A stretch of DNA of 8,777 nucleotides, from positions 1-8,777 of the forward strand of contig JAJZUN010000092.1 in assembly GCA_021848555.1 (NCBI GenBank), read 5' to 3'. Under the pieces are notes generated by a model. The model saw nothing but the letters and a program-made list of their open reading frames with translations, was not told the DNA's origin and ran no database searches. The position numbers and the translations under genes were made by a program. Source of the DNA: Pseudomonadota bacterium. GTDB lineage: Bacteria > Pseudomonadota > Gammaproteobacteria > Burkholderiales > SG8-39. Position 1 is the stretch's first letter, and each line of letters begins with the position of its first letter. This document shows positions 1 through 6,080 of this stretch, piece by piece.

Positions 1-28
1 GACTCATCCTGCCAAAAACCAAAGAGCG

Positions 29-952
29 ATGCCAACTTTCAGCGCGACCGCAGAGACCTGCGCCAACCAGGACAGGCGCGCACTCGCCCGCCTGCCGCGG
101 ACAAACATCCCGGTCGCGGCCCGGCGCGTTCACCATCCGTTTCGCGCCGTGTTGCGTGCGCTGCTAGGCGCGATGGTTGCCGTCGCCGCAGCGCACGCGC
201 ACGCGGACTCGATCAAGATCGGCGGTACCGGCACCGGCTTGGGCGCAATGAAATTGCTGGCGCAGGAATACCGCAAATCCAGGCCCGGCGCCCAGCTGAT
301 CATCGCGCCCAGCCTGGGCAGCACCGGCGCGATCAAGGCGGTGCTCGCCAATGCGGTGGATATCGGCATCAGCGCGCGACCCCTGAGCGCTGAAGAACGC
401 CGCCAGGGCGCGTCGGCGCAGGCCTACGCCCGCACTCCGTTTGTTCTCGCCACCGGTTCGAAGAACAAGTTCGCCGGCATGAGCCTGCACCAACTGGCGC
501 AAATCACTGCGGGCGAAGTAACGACCTGGCCCGACGGCAGTCCGATACGCCTCGTGGTACGGCCCGACAGCGAGACCGACACCGTCGCGCTGCGCGCCTT
601 CTGCGCCGAGATGGACCGCGCGGTCACCGCGGCGATGCAGAGAAAAGGCCTGAGGATGGCCACGACCGACCAGGACAATGCCGACGCGCTCCAACAGCTT
701 CCGGGCTCGCTGGGCATGACCACGCTGACGCAGATCATCACCGAGGAGCGCGCGCTAAGGCCGCTCGCCCTGGATGGCGCGATGCCGACGCTGCAGGCCC
801 TGGCCGCGGGGGAATATCGCTACTTCAAGACCCTGCACCTGGTCACTGGCGCAAACCCTTCGCCGCTGGCGCAGGACTTTGTCGCGTTCGTGCGCTCGCC
901 CGCGGGTCAGGCGGTTCTCGCCCGGAGCGGCAACCTGGCGCTTGCGCAATAG
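29..952 (+). CDS. PstS-like periplasmic phosphate/oxyanion-binding protein
   Basis: Likely a secreted substrate-binding protein of the PstS/PBP-like-2 fold. Family signatures visible are GGTGTG at residues 66-70 and the GSTGAIKA segment at 98-104 followed by DIGISARPLS at 111-120, which form the ligand cleft in phosphate-binding relatives. A hydrophobic stretch ending AHAHA-DS (residues 41-60) is a signal peptide with cleavage near residue 59. The listed ATG gives an unusually long 40-residue leader before that signal. A GTG at 149 would give a standard-length signal peptide, but it has no visible Shine-Dalgarno sequence. The frame is also open to the left edge, so the start is uncertain. There are no PstCAB-type genes next to it. 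The following gene, only 7 bases away, is a diguanylate cyclase, so a sensory rather than transport role is plausible. Phosphate is the usual ligand of the family; the true ligand is unknown. Confidence 0.8.
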   Translation: MPTFSATAETCANQDRRALARLPRTNIPVAARRVHHPFRAVLRALLGAMVAVAAAHAHADSIKIGGTGTGLGAMKLLAQEYRKSRPGAQLIIAPSLGSTGAIKAVLANAVDIGISARPLSAEERRQGASAQAYARTPFVLATGSKNKFAGMSLHQLAQITAGEVTTWPDGSPIRLVVRPDSETDTVALRAFCAEMDRAVTAAMQRKGLRMATTDQDNADALQQLPGSLGMTTLTQIITEERALRPLALDGAMPTLQALAAGEYRYFKTLHLVTGANPSPLAQDFVAFVRSPAGQAVLARSGNLALAQ

Positions 953-959
953 GCGTCCG

Positions 960-3110
960 ATGACTACACCCGACCGCGCCATCGCCAGAACCATCCGGCT
1001 GATCGCCGCAGGCATCGCGGTCCTGATCGCGCTGAGCCTGCCGCTGGGCTACTGGCTGGTGGTCTACAGCTTCGCGGCGGAGGCCGCCTCCAACGATGCG
1101 CAGACCCACGCCGGTCGGGTGACCGAAAGAATCAATGCCGCCCCCTTGCTGTGGCGCTTCGAGATCCCCCGGCTGGACGCCATCGTCGCCACGCGTCTCA
1201 TCACCGGCGGCCTGGCGGAAAAACATTACATCCTGGATGAGGGCGGCGCCATTCTGGTCCAAAGCCCGGAGAAGCTCTCGCCCCCGGTGCTGACGCGCTC
1301 GGCACCCTTGCTCGACTCGGGCAGGGAGGTCGGCCGCTTCGTGACCAGCCGCTCCCTGCTGCCGCTGCTGGGAAACACCGCGCTGGTGGCGCTGTTCGGT
1401 TTGCTGCTTGCGTCGGCCGCCTACGTCAGCCTGAGCGTGCTGCCGTTGCGCGCGCTGACGCGTCTGCTGCGCACGCTGGATCAGGAGCGCAACCGCCTGC
1501 ACACCATCGTCGACAACGCGGTCGAGGGGATCATCACCTTCGATCTGGACGGAACGGTGCAGTCCCTGAACCCGGCAGCGGCGCGCATGTTCGACTACCG
1601 CACCGCCGAAGCGACGGGACGCAAAGCCAGCGAGCTGCTGCCAGAGATTGCCCTGGCGCAGGCCGGCCTGCCGGGGGGGCAACCCTATCTCGGCAGGCTG
1701 GAAACCACAGGCCGCCGCAAGGATGGCACCGCGTTTGCCATCGAGCTTGCGCTCAGCCAGGCGGCGCTCGACGGAAAGCCTCAATTGGTCGCCATCGCGC
1801 ACGACATTACCGAGCGCAAGCGGGTGACGCAGGCCCTGCACGAAAGCGAGGCGCGCTTTCGCAGCCTGACCGAAATGTCCTCCGATTTCTACTGGGAGAG
1901 CGACGCCGAACACCGGCTGACGCAACGCGCATCGGCCGACAAACGATTGAGCACCGTATCGGTGTTCCAGCAGGGTGCGCAGATCGGCCAGCGCCGCTGG
2001 GAACTTCCGTATCTGACTCCCGACGAAGCGGGCTGGCAGGCGCACCGGGCCATGCTCGAGGCCCACCTTCCGTTTCGCGATTTCGAGCTCTCGCGTTCCG
2101 GCGTCGACGGATCCGAACGGTATATCTCGATCAGCGGGGATCCGGTGTTCGACGAGGCGGGCGCGTTCAAAGGCTATCGCGGCGTCGGCACCGACATCAC
2201 GGCGCGCAAGCGGGCCGAGCAGGCCTTGCGCGATGCCGCGAATGAACTGCGCCTGTTCGCCGACAACGTTCCGGTGATGACTGCCGCTTTGGACGAAACC
2301 CTGCACTACCGTTTCGTCAACAGGCAATTCGCCGAATTCTTCGGTTTTTCCGCCGCAGACATCCTCGGCAAACACCTGCGAGACGTGGTCGGGGAGCAGG
2401 GCTATCGGGAAATCGAAGGCCATTTCCTGCAGGCGCTGGAAGGGCGTGCGGTCACCTACCAGAGGACGCACCGGCCTGCGGGCGGCGAGCCCCGCTATCT
2501 CGAAGTCAAACTGTTGCCGCATATAGGCGATCGCGGCAAGGTCCTGGGCTGTTTTTCGGTGACCACCGATATCACCGAGCACAAACAGACCGAGCAGCGC
2601 ATCCAGCGCGTGGCGCACCACGACAGCCTCACCGGGCTTCCCAACCGCCTGCTGTTCAACGACCGGCTGCATCAGGCGATCAGCCTCGCGAAGCGCGACT
2701 CGCGCCGCTTCGCGCTGCTCTACCTGGACCTGGACGATTTCAAGCGGGTGAACGACACCCTCGGACACATCATAGGAGACGAACTGCTGAAGGGCGTCGC
2801 CGAGAGGCTGCAGCGCCAGGTGCGGGAATCGGACACGGTCGCCCGCATAGGCGGGGACGAGTTCACCGTGATCCTGGCGGACCTGCCGCGGCGCGAGGAT
2901 GCGGAAACGGTCGCCGCAAAAATCATCGCCGCGCTGGCCGCGCCGTTCGAACTCGGCAGTGCGAAACAGCGCGTCAAAATAGGAACCAGCGTCGGCATCG
3001 CCGTCTATCCGGCCGACGGCCGCGACGCGGACGCGCTGGTCAAGTCGGCCGATGCCGCCATGTACAGCGCCAAGCAAGTGGGGAGCGCGTTCCGGTTTGC
3101 CTCGGCCTAG
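960..3110 (+). CDS. Membrane diguanylate cyclase with three PAS domains and GGDEF
   Basis: Predicted to make cyclic di-GMP from two GTP at the inner membrane. In the 716-residue product there is a first membrane helix at about 11-36, a periplasmic segment of about 95 residues, a second helix at about 137-160, and PAS domains at about 174-286, 292-416 and 424-541. The first two end in DITERKR and DITARKR and the third in DITEHKQ, typical PAC-to-linker ends. A GGDEF domain runs from about 549 to the end. The active site GGDEF is intact at 631-635, the metal-binding segment DLDDFK is at 590-595, and an allosteric inhibitory RxxD (RESD) lies at 622-625, so the enzyme should be active and product-inhibited. 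There is no EAL domain. The ATG at 960 is preferred over an in-frame ATG at 774, because the earlier one would overlap the upstream gene by 179 bases and adds an arginine-rich, shadow-like sequence. It is probably co-transcribed with the PstS-like gene. No strong Shine-Dalgarno sequence is seen, so translational coupling is possible. Confidence 0.9.
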   Translation: MTTPDRAIARTIRLIAAGIAVLIALSLPLGYWLVVYSFAAEAASNDAQTHAGRVTERINAAPLLWRFEIPRLDAIVATRLITGGLAEKHYILDEGGAILVQSPEKLSPPVLTRSAPLLDSGREVGRFVTSRSLLPLLGNTALVALFGLLLASAAYVSLSVLPLRALTRLLRTLDQERNRLHTIVDNAVEGIITFDLDGTVQSLNPAAARMFDYRTAEATGRKASELLPEIALAQAGLPGGQPYLGRLETTGRRKDGTAFAIELALSQAALDGKPQLVAIAHDITERKRVTQALHESEARFRSLTEMSSDFYWESDAEHRLTQRASADKRLSTVSVFQQGAQIGQRRWELPYLTPDEAGWQAHRAMLEAHLPFRDFELSRSGVDGSERYISISGDPVFDEAGAFKGYRGVGTDITARKRAEQALRDAANELRLFADNVPVMTAALDETLHYRFVNRQFAEFFGFSAADILGKHLRDVVGEQGYREIEGHFLQALEGRAVTYQRTHRPAGGEPRYLEVKLLPHIGDRGKVLGCFSVTTDITEHKQTEQRIQRVAHHDSLTGLPNRLLFNDRLHQAISLAKRDSRRFALLYLDLDDFKRVNDTLGHIIGDELLKGVAERLQRQVRESDTVARIGGDEFTVILADLPRREDAETVAAKIIAALAAPFELGSAKQRVKIGTSVGIAVYPADGRDADALVKSADAAMYSAKQVGSAFRFASA

Positions 3111-3157
3111 TACGGCGCAAAGACCGGAAGAATCACTACGGCGGAAACCGATAGGAA

Positions 3158-4048
3158 TTACTGGCGCCGGTAGACCACCAAAGCCACGCCTATCGCCGCC
3201 AGCGCCATGCCGGCCATCGCGGTAAGGCTGAGCTGCTCCCCGAACATGGCATAGGCCATCAGCGCCGTGGTCGGCGGCACCAGATAGAACAGGCTCGCCA
3301 CCTTGGTCGCCCCGCCGCTGCGAATAAGGAGGTAGAGCAGGGAAATCGCGCCTATCGACAGCACCAGCACCAGCCAGGCGAGCGTGAACATGAACTCCGC
3401 CGTCCAGTGCACCCGCATGGTTTCGAAAATCAGCGCCAGGGGCAGCAGCACCGCGCCGGCGGCGCAGAATTGAATCACCGATCCGGTGCGCAGATCCACG
3501 CTGCCGCAGTAGCGCTTCTGGTACAGCGTGCCCACGGTAATCGACAGCAGCGCCAGCACCGACAAGGCCAGGGTCGCGGGCGTGATCCCGGATAGCGCGG
3601 AGCGGCCGAGCACCACCAGCAGCACCCCGCCAAAGCCGAGCACCAGGCCCGACCATTGCCGCAGCCGCAACCTTTCGCCGAACAGGGGCGCGCTGGCAAA
3701 GGCGGTCAGGATGGGCTGTATGCCGACGATCAGCGCGCTCACGCCGGCCGACATGCCCAGATGAATGGAGCAGAACACGCCGCCGAGATAGCCGCCCTGC
3801 ATCAACACGCCGACTACGGCGACATGCCCGATCTGGGCCCAGGTTCCCGGCCAGCCGGCGCGCATCGCCAGCGCCAGCGGCAGCATCAACGCCACCACCA
3901 GCGTGAAGCGCAGCAGCAGAAACGTCAGGGGCTCGGCGTAGGGCAGGCCGAACTTGGCGCTGACAAAGCCCGTGCTCCACAGCAGCACGAACAGTCCGGG
4001 CATGGCCTGCAGCCAGAGCCGCGCGGCGCCGGTCTCAGGCGCCGGCAT
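3158..4048 (-). CDS. DMT-superfamily (EamA) permease
   Basis: A 296-residue inner-membrane protein with about ten hydrophobic helices arranged as two EamA repeats (about 17-147 and 158-293). Each repeat carries the family's conserved proline-to-FGE segment before its last helix: QPILTAFASAPLFGERL near 111-127 and VPPTTALMAYAMFGEQL near 257-273. The length is normal for the family. Members export or take up amino acids, metabolites or drugs, and the substrate cannot be read from sequence. It ends 47 bases from the end of the convergent diguanylate cyclase gene, and no clear terminator is visible in that gap. The first ATG has no recognisable Shine-Dalgarno sequence. An alternative start is Met16, just before the first helix. 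It is transcribed divergently from the phasin gene and shares its upstream region. Confidence 0.88.
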   Translation of the reverse strand: MPAPETGAARLWLQAMPGLFVLLWSTGFVSAKFGLPYAEPLTFLLLRFTLVVALMLPLALAMRAGWPGTWAQIGHVAVVGVLMQGGYLGGVFCSIHLGMSAGVSALIVGIQPILTAFASAPLFGERLRLRQWSGLVLGFGGVLLVVLGRSALSGITPATLALSVLALLSITVGTLYQKRYCGSVDLRTGSVIQFCAAGAVLLPLALIFETMRVHWTAEFMFTLAWLVLVLSIGAISLLYLLIRSGGATKVASLFYLVPPTTALMAYAMFGEQLSLTAMAGMALAAIGVALVVYRRQ

Positions 4049-4096
4049 TGCGCGCGCGATGTTGGGTTGGTGAAGGGGGATTGCTGCTAGGCATGG

Positions 4097-4126
4097 GCGC
4101 GGCCGGTCACAAAGCCGCGCAGTATA
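4097..4126 (-). promoter_or_regulatory. Possible extended -10 promoter and leader hairpin of the permease gene
   Basis: On the minus strand, TATACT (4126 down to 4121) is preceded by TGC, an extended -10 arrangement. No good -35 is present at 17 bases. Just downstream is a 7-base-pair inverted repeat, GCGCGGC (4097-4103) with GCCGCGC (4114-4120). The position is suitable for a permease transcript with a leader of about 65 bases. This is inferred from motif match only. Confidence 0.3.
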
Positions 4127-4353
4127 GCAAGCCCGCTCTGGAGTAGCCGGCTGGCTCGGGAAAACCGTGCGCGGTGAGCGACGCCCGGCGCCCGCGCTTG
4201 AACCACTTGCAGCGATGCAATGTAACTATATGTTTAATATATATCTTCTATTGCGCTTCAAATGCGGATTGGCAACGGGATCTGGTTAAGTCCATGAAAT
4301 ATCTATAAATTGTGCAACACATCAATCAATAATCAGCGTTTACAAAAAAGTTC

Positions 4354-4381
4354 TTGACATGCAACAGCTTGGGTGTAGAAT
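4354..4381 (+). promoter_or_regulatory. Near-consensus sigma70 promoter of the phasin gene
   Basis: A perfect -35 TTGACA (4354-4359), a 16-base spacer and a -10 TAGAAT (4376-4381, five of six consensus bases) lie in AT-rich DNA. The predicted transcription start is near 4388, giving a leader of about 86 bases before the phasin ATG. This is the best promoter in the window and fits a highly expressed granule protein. A TGCAACAG word lies inside the spacer. Confidence 0.75.
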
Positions 4382-4403
4382 TCAAATTGTTGCAGTGCAA
4401 TAT

Positions 4404-4419
4404 CTTCGCGGTTACGAAG
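4404..4419 (+). other. Small hairpin in phasin mRNA leader
   Basis: CTTCG (4404-4408) and CGAAG (4415-4419) form a 5-base-pair stem with a 6-base loop inside the predicted untranslated leader. It is short and may be chance or an mRNA-stabilising structure. Confidence 0.25.
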
Positions 4420-4473
4420 CGATTGCACCCGAGATTGCTGAACTTTTTCGTAACTTATTATTGGAGATACAAC

Positions 4474-5016
4474 ATGTACGCCACCCCCGAACAATTCGCC
4501 GCTGCCAACAAAGCCGGCGTCGATGCGCTGTTCACCATCGCCCAGGCGCAGTTCACCGCGTTCGAACGCCTGTCCGCGCTGAACTTTAACACCACCAAGT
4601 CGGCATTCGAAGACAGCGTCAGCCAGGCCAAGGCCCTGCTGTCGGTCAAGGACGCGCAAGAACTCGTCAACCTCGGCGCCACCTCGGCCCAGCCGGCCCT
4701 GGAAAAAGCCATCGCCTACTCGCGCAATGTGTACGAAGTGGCGACCCAGACCCAGGCCGAAGTCACCAAGCTGGCCGAAACCCAGGCTGCCGAAATGAAC
4801 AAGACCGTGGTCTCGTTGATGGACAAGCTGACCAAGAACGCGCCCGCCGGTTCGGACGTCGCCGTGGCCGCGGTCAAATCCGCCATGGCTGCCGCCAATT
4901 CCGCCTACGACAGCTTCACCAAAGTGGTGAAACAAGCCACCGACATGGCAGAAGCCAACGTTACCGCCGCCACCGCGACCGTGGTGAAACAAGCCGGCAA
5001 GAAGAAAGCCGCTTAG
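4474..5016 (+). CDS. phaP: Phasin family protein (PHA granule coat)
   Basis: A 180-residue, alanine-rich, mostly helical protein without signal peptide or membrane segment, matching the proteobacterial phasin family (TIGR01841/Phasin_2 type). These amphipathic proteins coat polyhydroxyalkanoate granules in the cytoplasm and control their number and size. The N-terminal segment with NKAGVDALF and the phenylalanine-bearing QAQFTAFERL run is typical. The C-terminus is lysine/alanine-rich (AGKKKAA) and holds a repeated VVKQA (151-155 and 170-174) encoded by an exact 15-base repeat at 4924-4938 and 4981-4995. The ATG at 4474 is chosen over an in-frame ATG at 4354, since a GGAG ribosome binding site (4463-4466) precedes it at suitable spacing and the earlier ATG overlaps the -35 element. 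It has a strong own promoter, appears monocistronic and ends before a terminator. It implies PHA synthesis genes elsewhere in the genome. Confidence 0.9.
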   Translation: MYATPEQFAAANKAGVDALFTIAQAQFTAFERLSALNFNTTKSAFEDSVSQAKALLSVKDAQELVNLGATSAQPALEKAIAYSRNVYEVATQTQAEVTKLAETQAAEMNKTVVSLMDKLTKNAPAGSDVAVAAVKSAMAAANSAYDSFTKVVKQATDMAEANVTAATATVVKQAGKKKAA

Positions 5017-5017
5017 A

Positions 5018-5110
5018 GGCCATTTCAGAATCACCGAAATGGCTCCCTGATATAGGGGAGCACGAGGGGATGCGCCCCGAAGGAAGTCCCCGTAGGGGAT
5101 ATCCCCTCGT
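5018..5110. repeat. Run of nested inverted repeats after the phasin gene
   Basis: Directly after the phasin stop codon come consecutive perfect inverted repeats. GCCATTTC (5019-5026) pairs with GAAATGGC (5036-5043). CTCCC (5043-5047) pairs with GGGAG (5056-5060). ACGAGGGGAT (5062-5071) pairs with ATCCCCTCGT (5101-5110), enclosing TCCCC-gta-GGGGA (5087-5099). GGGGATATCCCC (5095-5106) is itself a 12-base palindrome, so alternative folds compete. None is followed by a T-run. It could be a 3' mRNA-stabilising structure, a REP-like interspersed repeat or part of a small RNA; the sequence alone does not decide. Confidence 0.6.
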
Positions 5111-5144
5111 ATCCAAATAATCTCTTAACCTTTCTTCAAGAAAA

Positions 5145-5232
5145 CGCTGACCGCTTCTCCTCCTGCTGTCAGCGGCCCCGAGGGCAAGCTCGGGGCAAGC
5201 CAAACCCCGGGCCCAAACCCGGGGTTTTTTTT
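5145..5232 (+). terminator. Strong intrinsic terminator preceded by two further hairpins
   Basis: AAACCCCGGG (5202-5211) and CCCGGGGTTT (5218-5227) form a perfect 10-base-pair stem with a 6-base loop, and the T-run reaches 5232 (eight T), a textbook Rho-independent terminator. Two more perfect stems stand immediately before it: CGCTGAC (5145-5151) with GTCAGCG (5168-5174), and GCCCCGAG (5175-5182) with CTCGGGGC (5189-5196). It lies about 190 bases past the phasin stop and would end the phasin transcript, or a separate small RNA, and insulate the Hsp20 gene. Between 5233 and 5421 there is no gene; only the leader hairpins listed separately are seen. Confidence 0.85.
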
Positions 5233-5332
5233 CGCCTGCGATCCGGCCGGTACATTGATTATTGTCACTACCCGAAACCGCGGCGCGGTTACGCTAAGCG
5301 CAGAAGTCGGCGGCTTGGGACTATCCCGGGCC

Positions 5333-5355
5333 CGGCAGGCGAGGCGCGCCTGCCG
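5333..5355 (+). other. GC-rich hairpin upstream of the Hsp20 gene
   Basis: CGGCAGGCG (5333-5341) and CGCCTGCCG (5347-5355) form a perfect 9-base-pair stem with a 5-base loop, ending 66 bases before the Hsp20 ATG. A second small stem, CTGTT-atc-AACAG (5393-5405), sits 4 bases before the AGGAG ribosome binding site (5410-5414). Neither pairs with the ribosome binding site itself. No convincing sigma32 or sigma70 promoter was found here. Confidence 0.4.
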
Positions 5356-5421
5356 CTTCGAACTCGACAGGCGCGGGTCAGGCTGGTACCCGCTGTTATC
5401 AACAGAGAAAGGAGCTTAGTC

Positions 5422-5868
5422 ATGGCAAATCTCACGCGTTGGGATCCGTTCGGCGAAATGGCGCGTTTCGATCCGTTCCGTGACATGAACGATTATTTCA
5501 AAGGGTTCATGTTGCGGCCCGTATTCCAGGGTCTGGAGGCCGAACCCGAGATCAAACTGGAAATATCCGAAGCGGACAAAGCCTACACGGTCAAGGCGGA
5601 TGTCCCCGGCGTAAAGAAAGAGGACATACAGGTATCGATCGACGGCAATCAGGTTTCCATCAGCGCCGAAGTGAAGCACGAGAAGGAAGAAAAAGAAGGC
5701 AAGAAGCTGGTGCGCAGCGAGCGCTACTACGGCAAGCAGTTCCGCAGCTTCACGCTGGGCCACGACATCGACGAGGCCAAAGCCGAAGCCGAGTACAACG
5801 ACGGCGTGCTGAAGCTGACGCTGCCGAAGAAAGCCGGCACCGAATCGAAGAAGCTGGCCATCAAATAG
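5422..5868 (+). CDS. Hsp20/alpha-crystallin small heat-shock protein
   Basis: A 148-residue ATP-independent chaperone of the small heat-shock protein family, acting in the cytoplasm as an oligomer that holds unfolding proteins. The alpha-crystallin domain covers about residues 43-136: the start KLEISEADKAYTVKADVPGV is at 45-64, and the conserved end YNDGVLKLTLPKK is at 125-137. The C-terminal tail has LAI (145-147), matching the I/L-x-I/L motif that docks onto neighbouring dimers. The N-terminus repeats a WDPF/FDPF unit (residues 7-10 and 16-19). The length is normal. A strong AGGAG site lies 7 bases before the ATG. It appears to be a single-gene unit, with a terminator before it and a hairpin after it. 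In some PHA producers small heat-shock proteins associate with granules, but adjacency to the phasin gene is only suggestive. Confidence 0.93.
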   Translation: MANLTRWDPFGEMARFDPFRDMNDYFKGFMLRPVFQGLEAEPEIKLEISEADKAYTVKADVPGVKKEDIQVSIDGNQVSISAEVKHEKEEKEGKKLVRSERYYGKQFRSFTLGHDIDEAKAEAEYNDGVLKLTLPKKAGTESKKLAIK

Positions 5869-5880
5869 TCGAACGCGGCA

Positions 5881-5909
5881 GATGGCGGCCGCGACCATCG
5901 GCCGCCATC
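5881..5909 (+). terminator. Hairpin after the Hsp20 gene, terminator-like without T-run
   Basis: GATGGCGGCC (5881-5890) and GGCCGCCATC (5900-5909) form a perfect 10-base-pair stem with a 9-base loop, 12 bases after the Hsp20 stop. No T-run follows, so it may stop transcription poorly or protect the 3' end of the mRNA. Confidence 0.55.
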
Positions 5910-5955
5910 GCGTCCTGCATTGGAGTCCCGGCCCATTTGTGTTTCATCCGCGCAC

Positions 5956-5980
5956 CGTTCCCCGGCTGAGCCGAGGAACG
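5956..5980 (+). other. Second hairpin between Hsp20 and phosphodiesterase genes
   Basis: CGTTCC (5956-5961) pairs with GGAACG (5975-5980), and inside it CGGC (5963-5966) pairs with GCCG (5970-5973) with a three-base loop and one C/A mismatch. No T-run follows. It may be a further 3' structure of the Hsp20 transcript or a leader structure of the next gene. Confidence 0.35.
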
Positions 5981-6080
5981 CCCCTTGCGGCTCATCCGTT
6001 TCCGCCCTGCCGCCGCCGTCCGTTTCTGCTCTAATCGGCTTTCGGTAACCCGACTATTCGCAGTCACAGACAGGGACAAC

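Larger units (their letters stand above)
4207..4427. promoter_or_regulatory. Cluster of TTGCA/TGCAA words upstream of phasin gene (candidate PhaR operators)
   Basis: Within the 425-base gap between the permease and phasin genes, the words TTGCA or TGCAA occur seven times in about 220 bases. Two pairs form palindromes: TTGCA-gcga-TGCAA (4207-4220) and TTGCA-G-TGCAA (4390-4400). Others lie at 4313, at 4360 (inside the promoter spacer) and at 4423. The 4390-4400 palindrome falls just after the predicted transcription start, a typical repressor position. PhaR-type regulators of PHA-storing bacteria are known to bind TGC/GCA-rich sites before phaP genes. Assigning these words to PhaR is inference. 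The rest of this gap is GC-rich up to about 4205 and then strongly AT-rich (for example around 4225-4250), with no gene seen in it. Confidence 0.5.

Noticed and set aside
3111..3157. Terminator between the convergent cyclase and permease genes
   Set aside because: No stem longer than a few base pairs and no T-run on either strand could be found in the 47 bases.
843..3980. A 1045-codon open frame on the minus strand across the diguanylate cyclase and permease genes
   Set aside because: It is antisense to two well-supported genes, has a low-complexity Arg/Ala/Gly-rich composition and no recognisable domain except where it overlaps the permease; such frames arise in GC-rich DNA.
3407..4090. Plus-strand frames opposite the permease gene, rich in Gln, His and Arg
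   Set aside because: They are shadows of a hydrophobic membrane protein read in antisense.
4333..5034. A 233-codon minus-strand frame rich in glycine and histidine opposite the phasin gene
   Set aside because: It is the mirror of a high-bias alanine/lysine-rich gene and has no ribosome binding site or family resemblance.
5356..5421. RNA thermometer (ROSE or fourU type) before the Hsp20 start
   Set aside because: No segment complementary to the AGGAG site was found in the leader; the nearby hairpin leaves the site unpaired.
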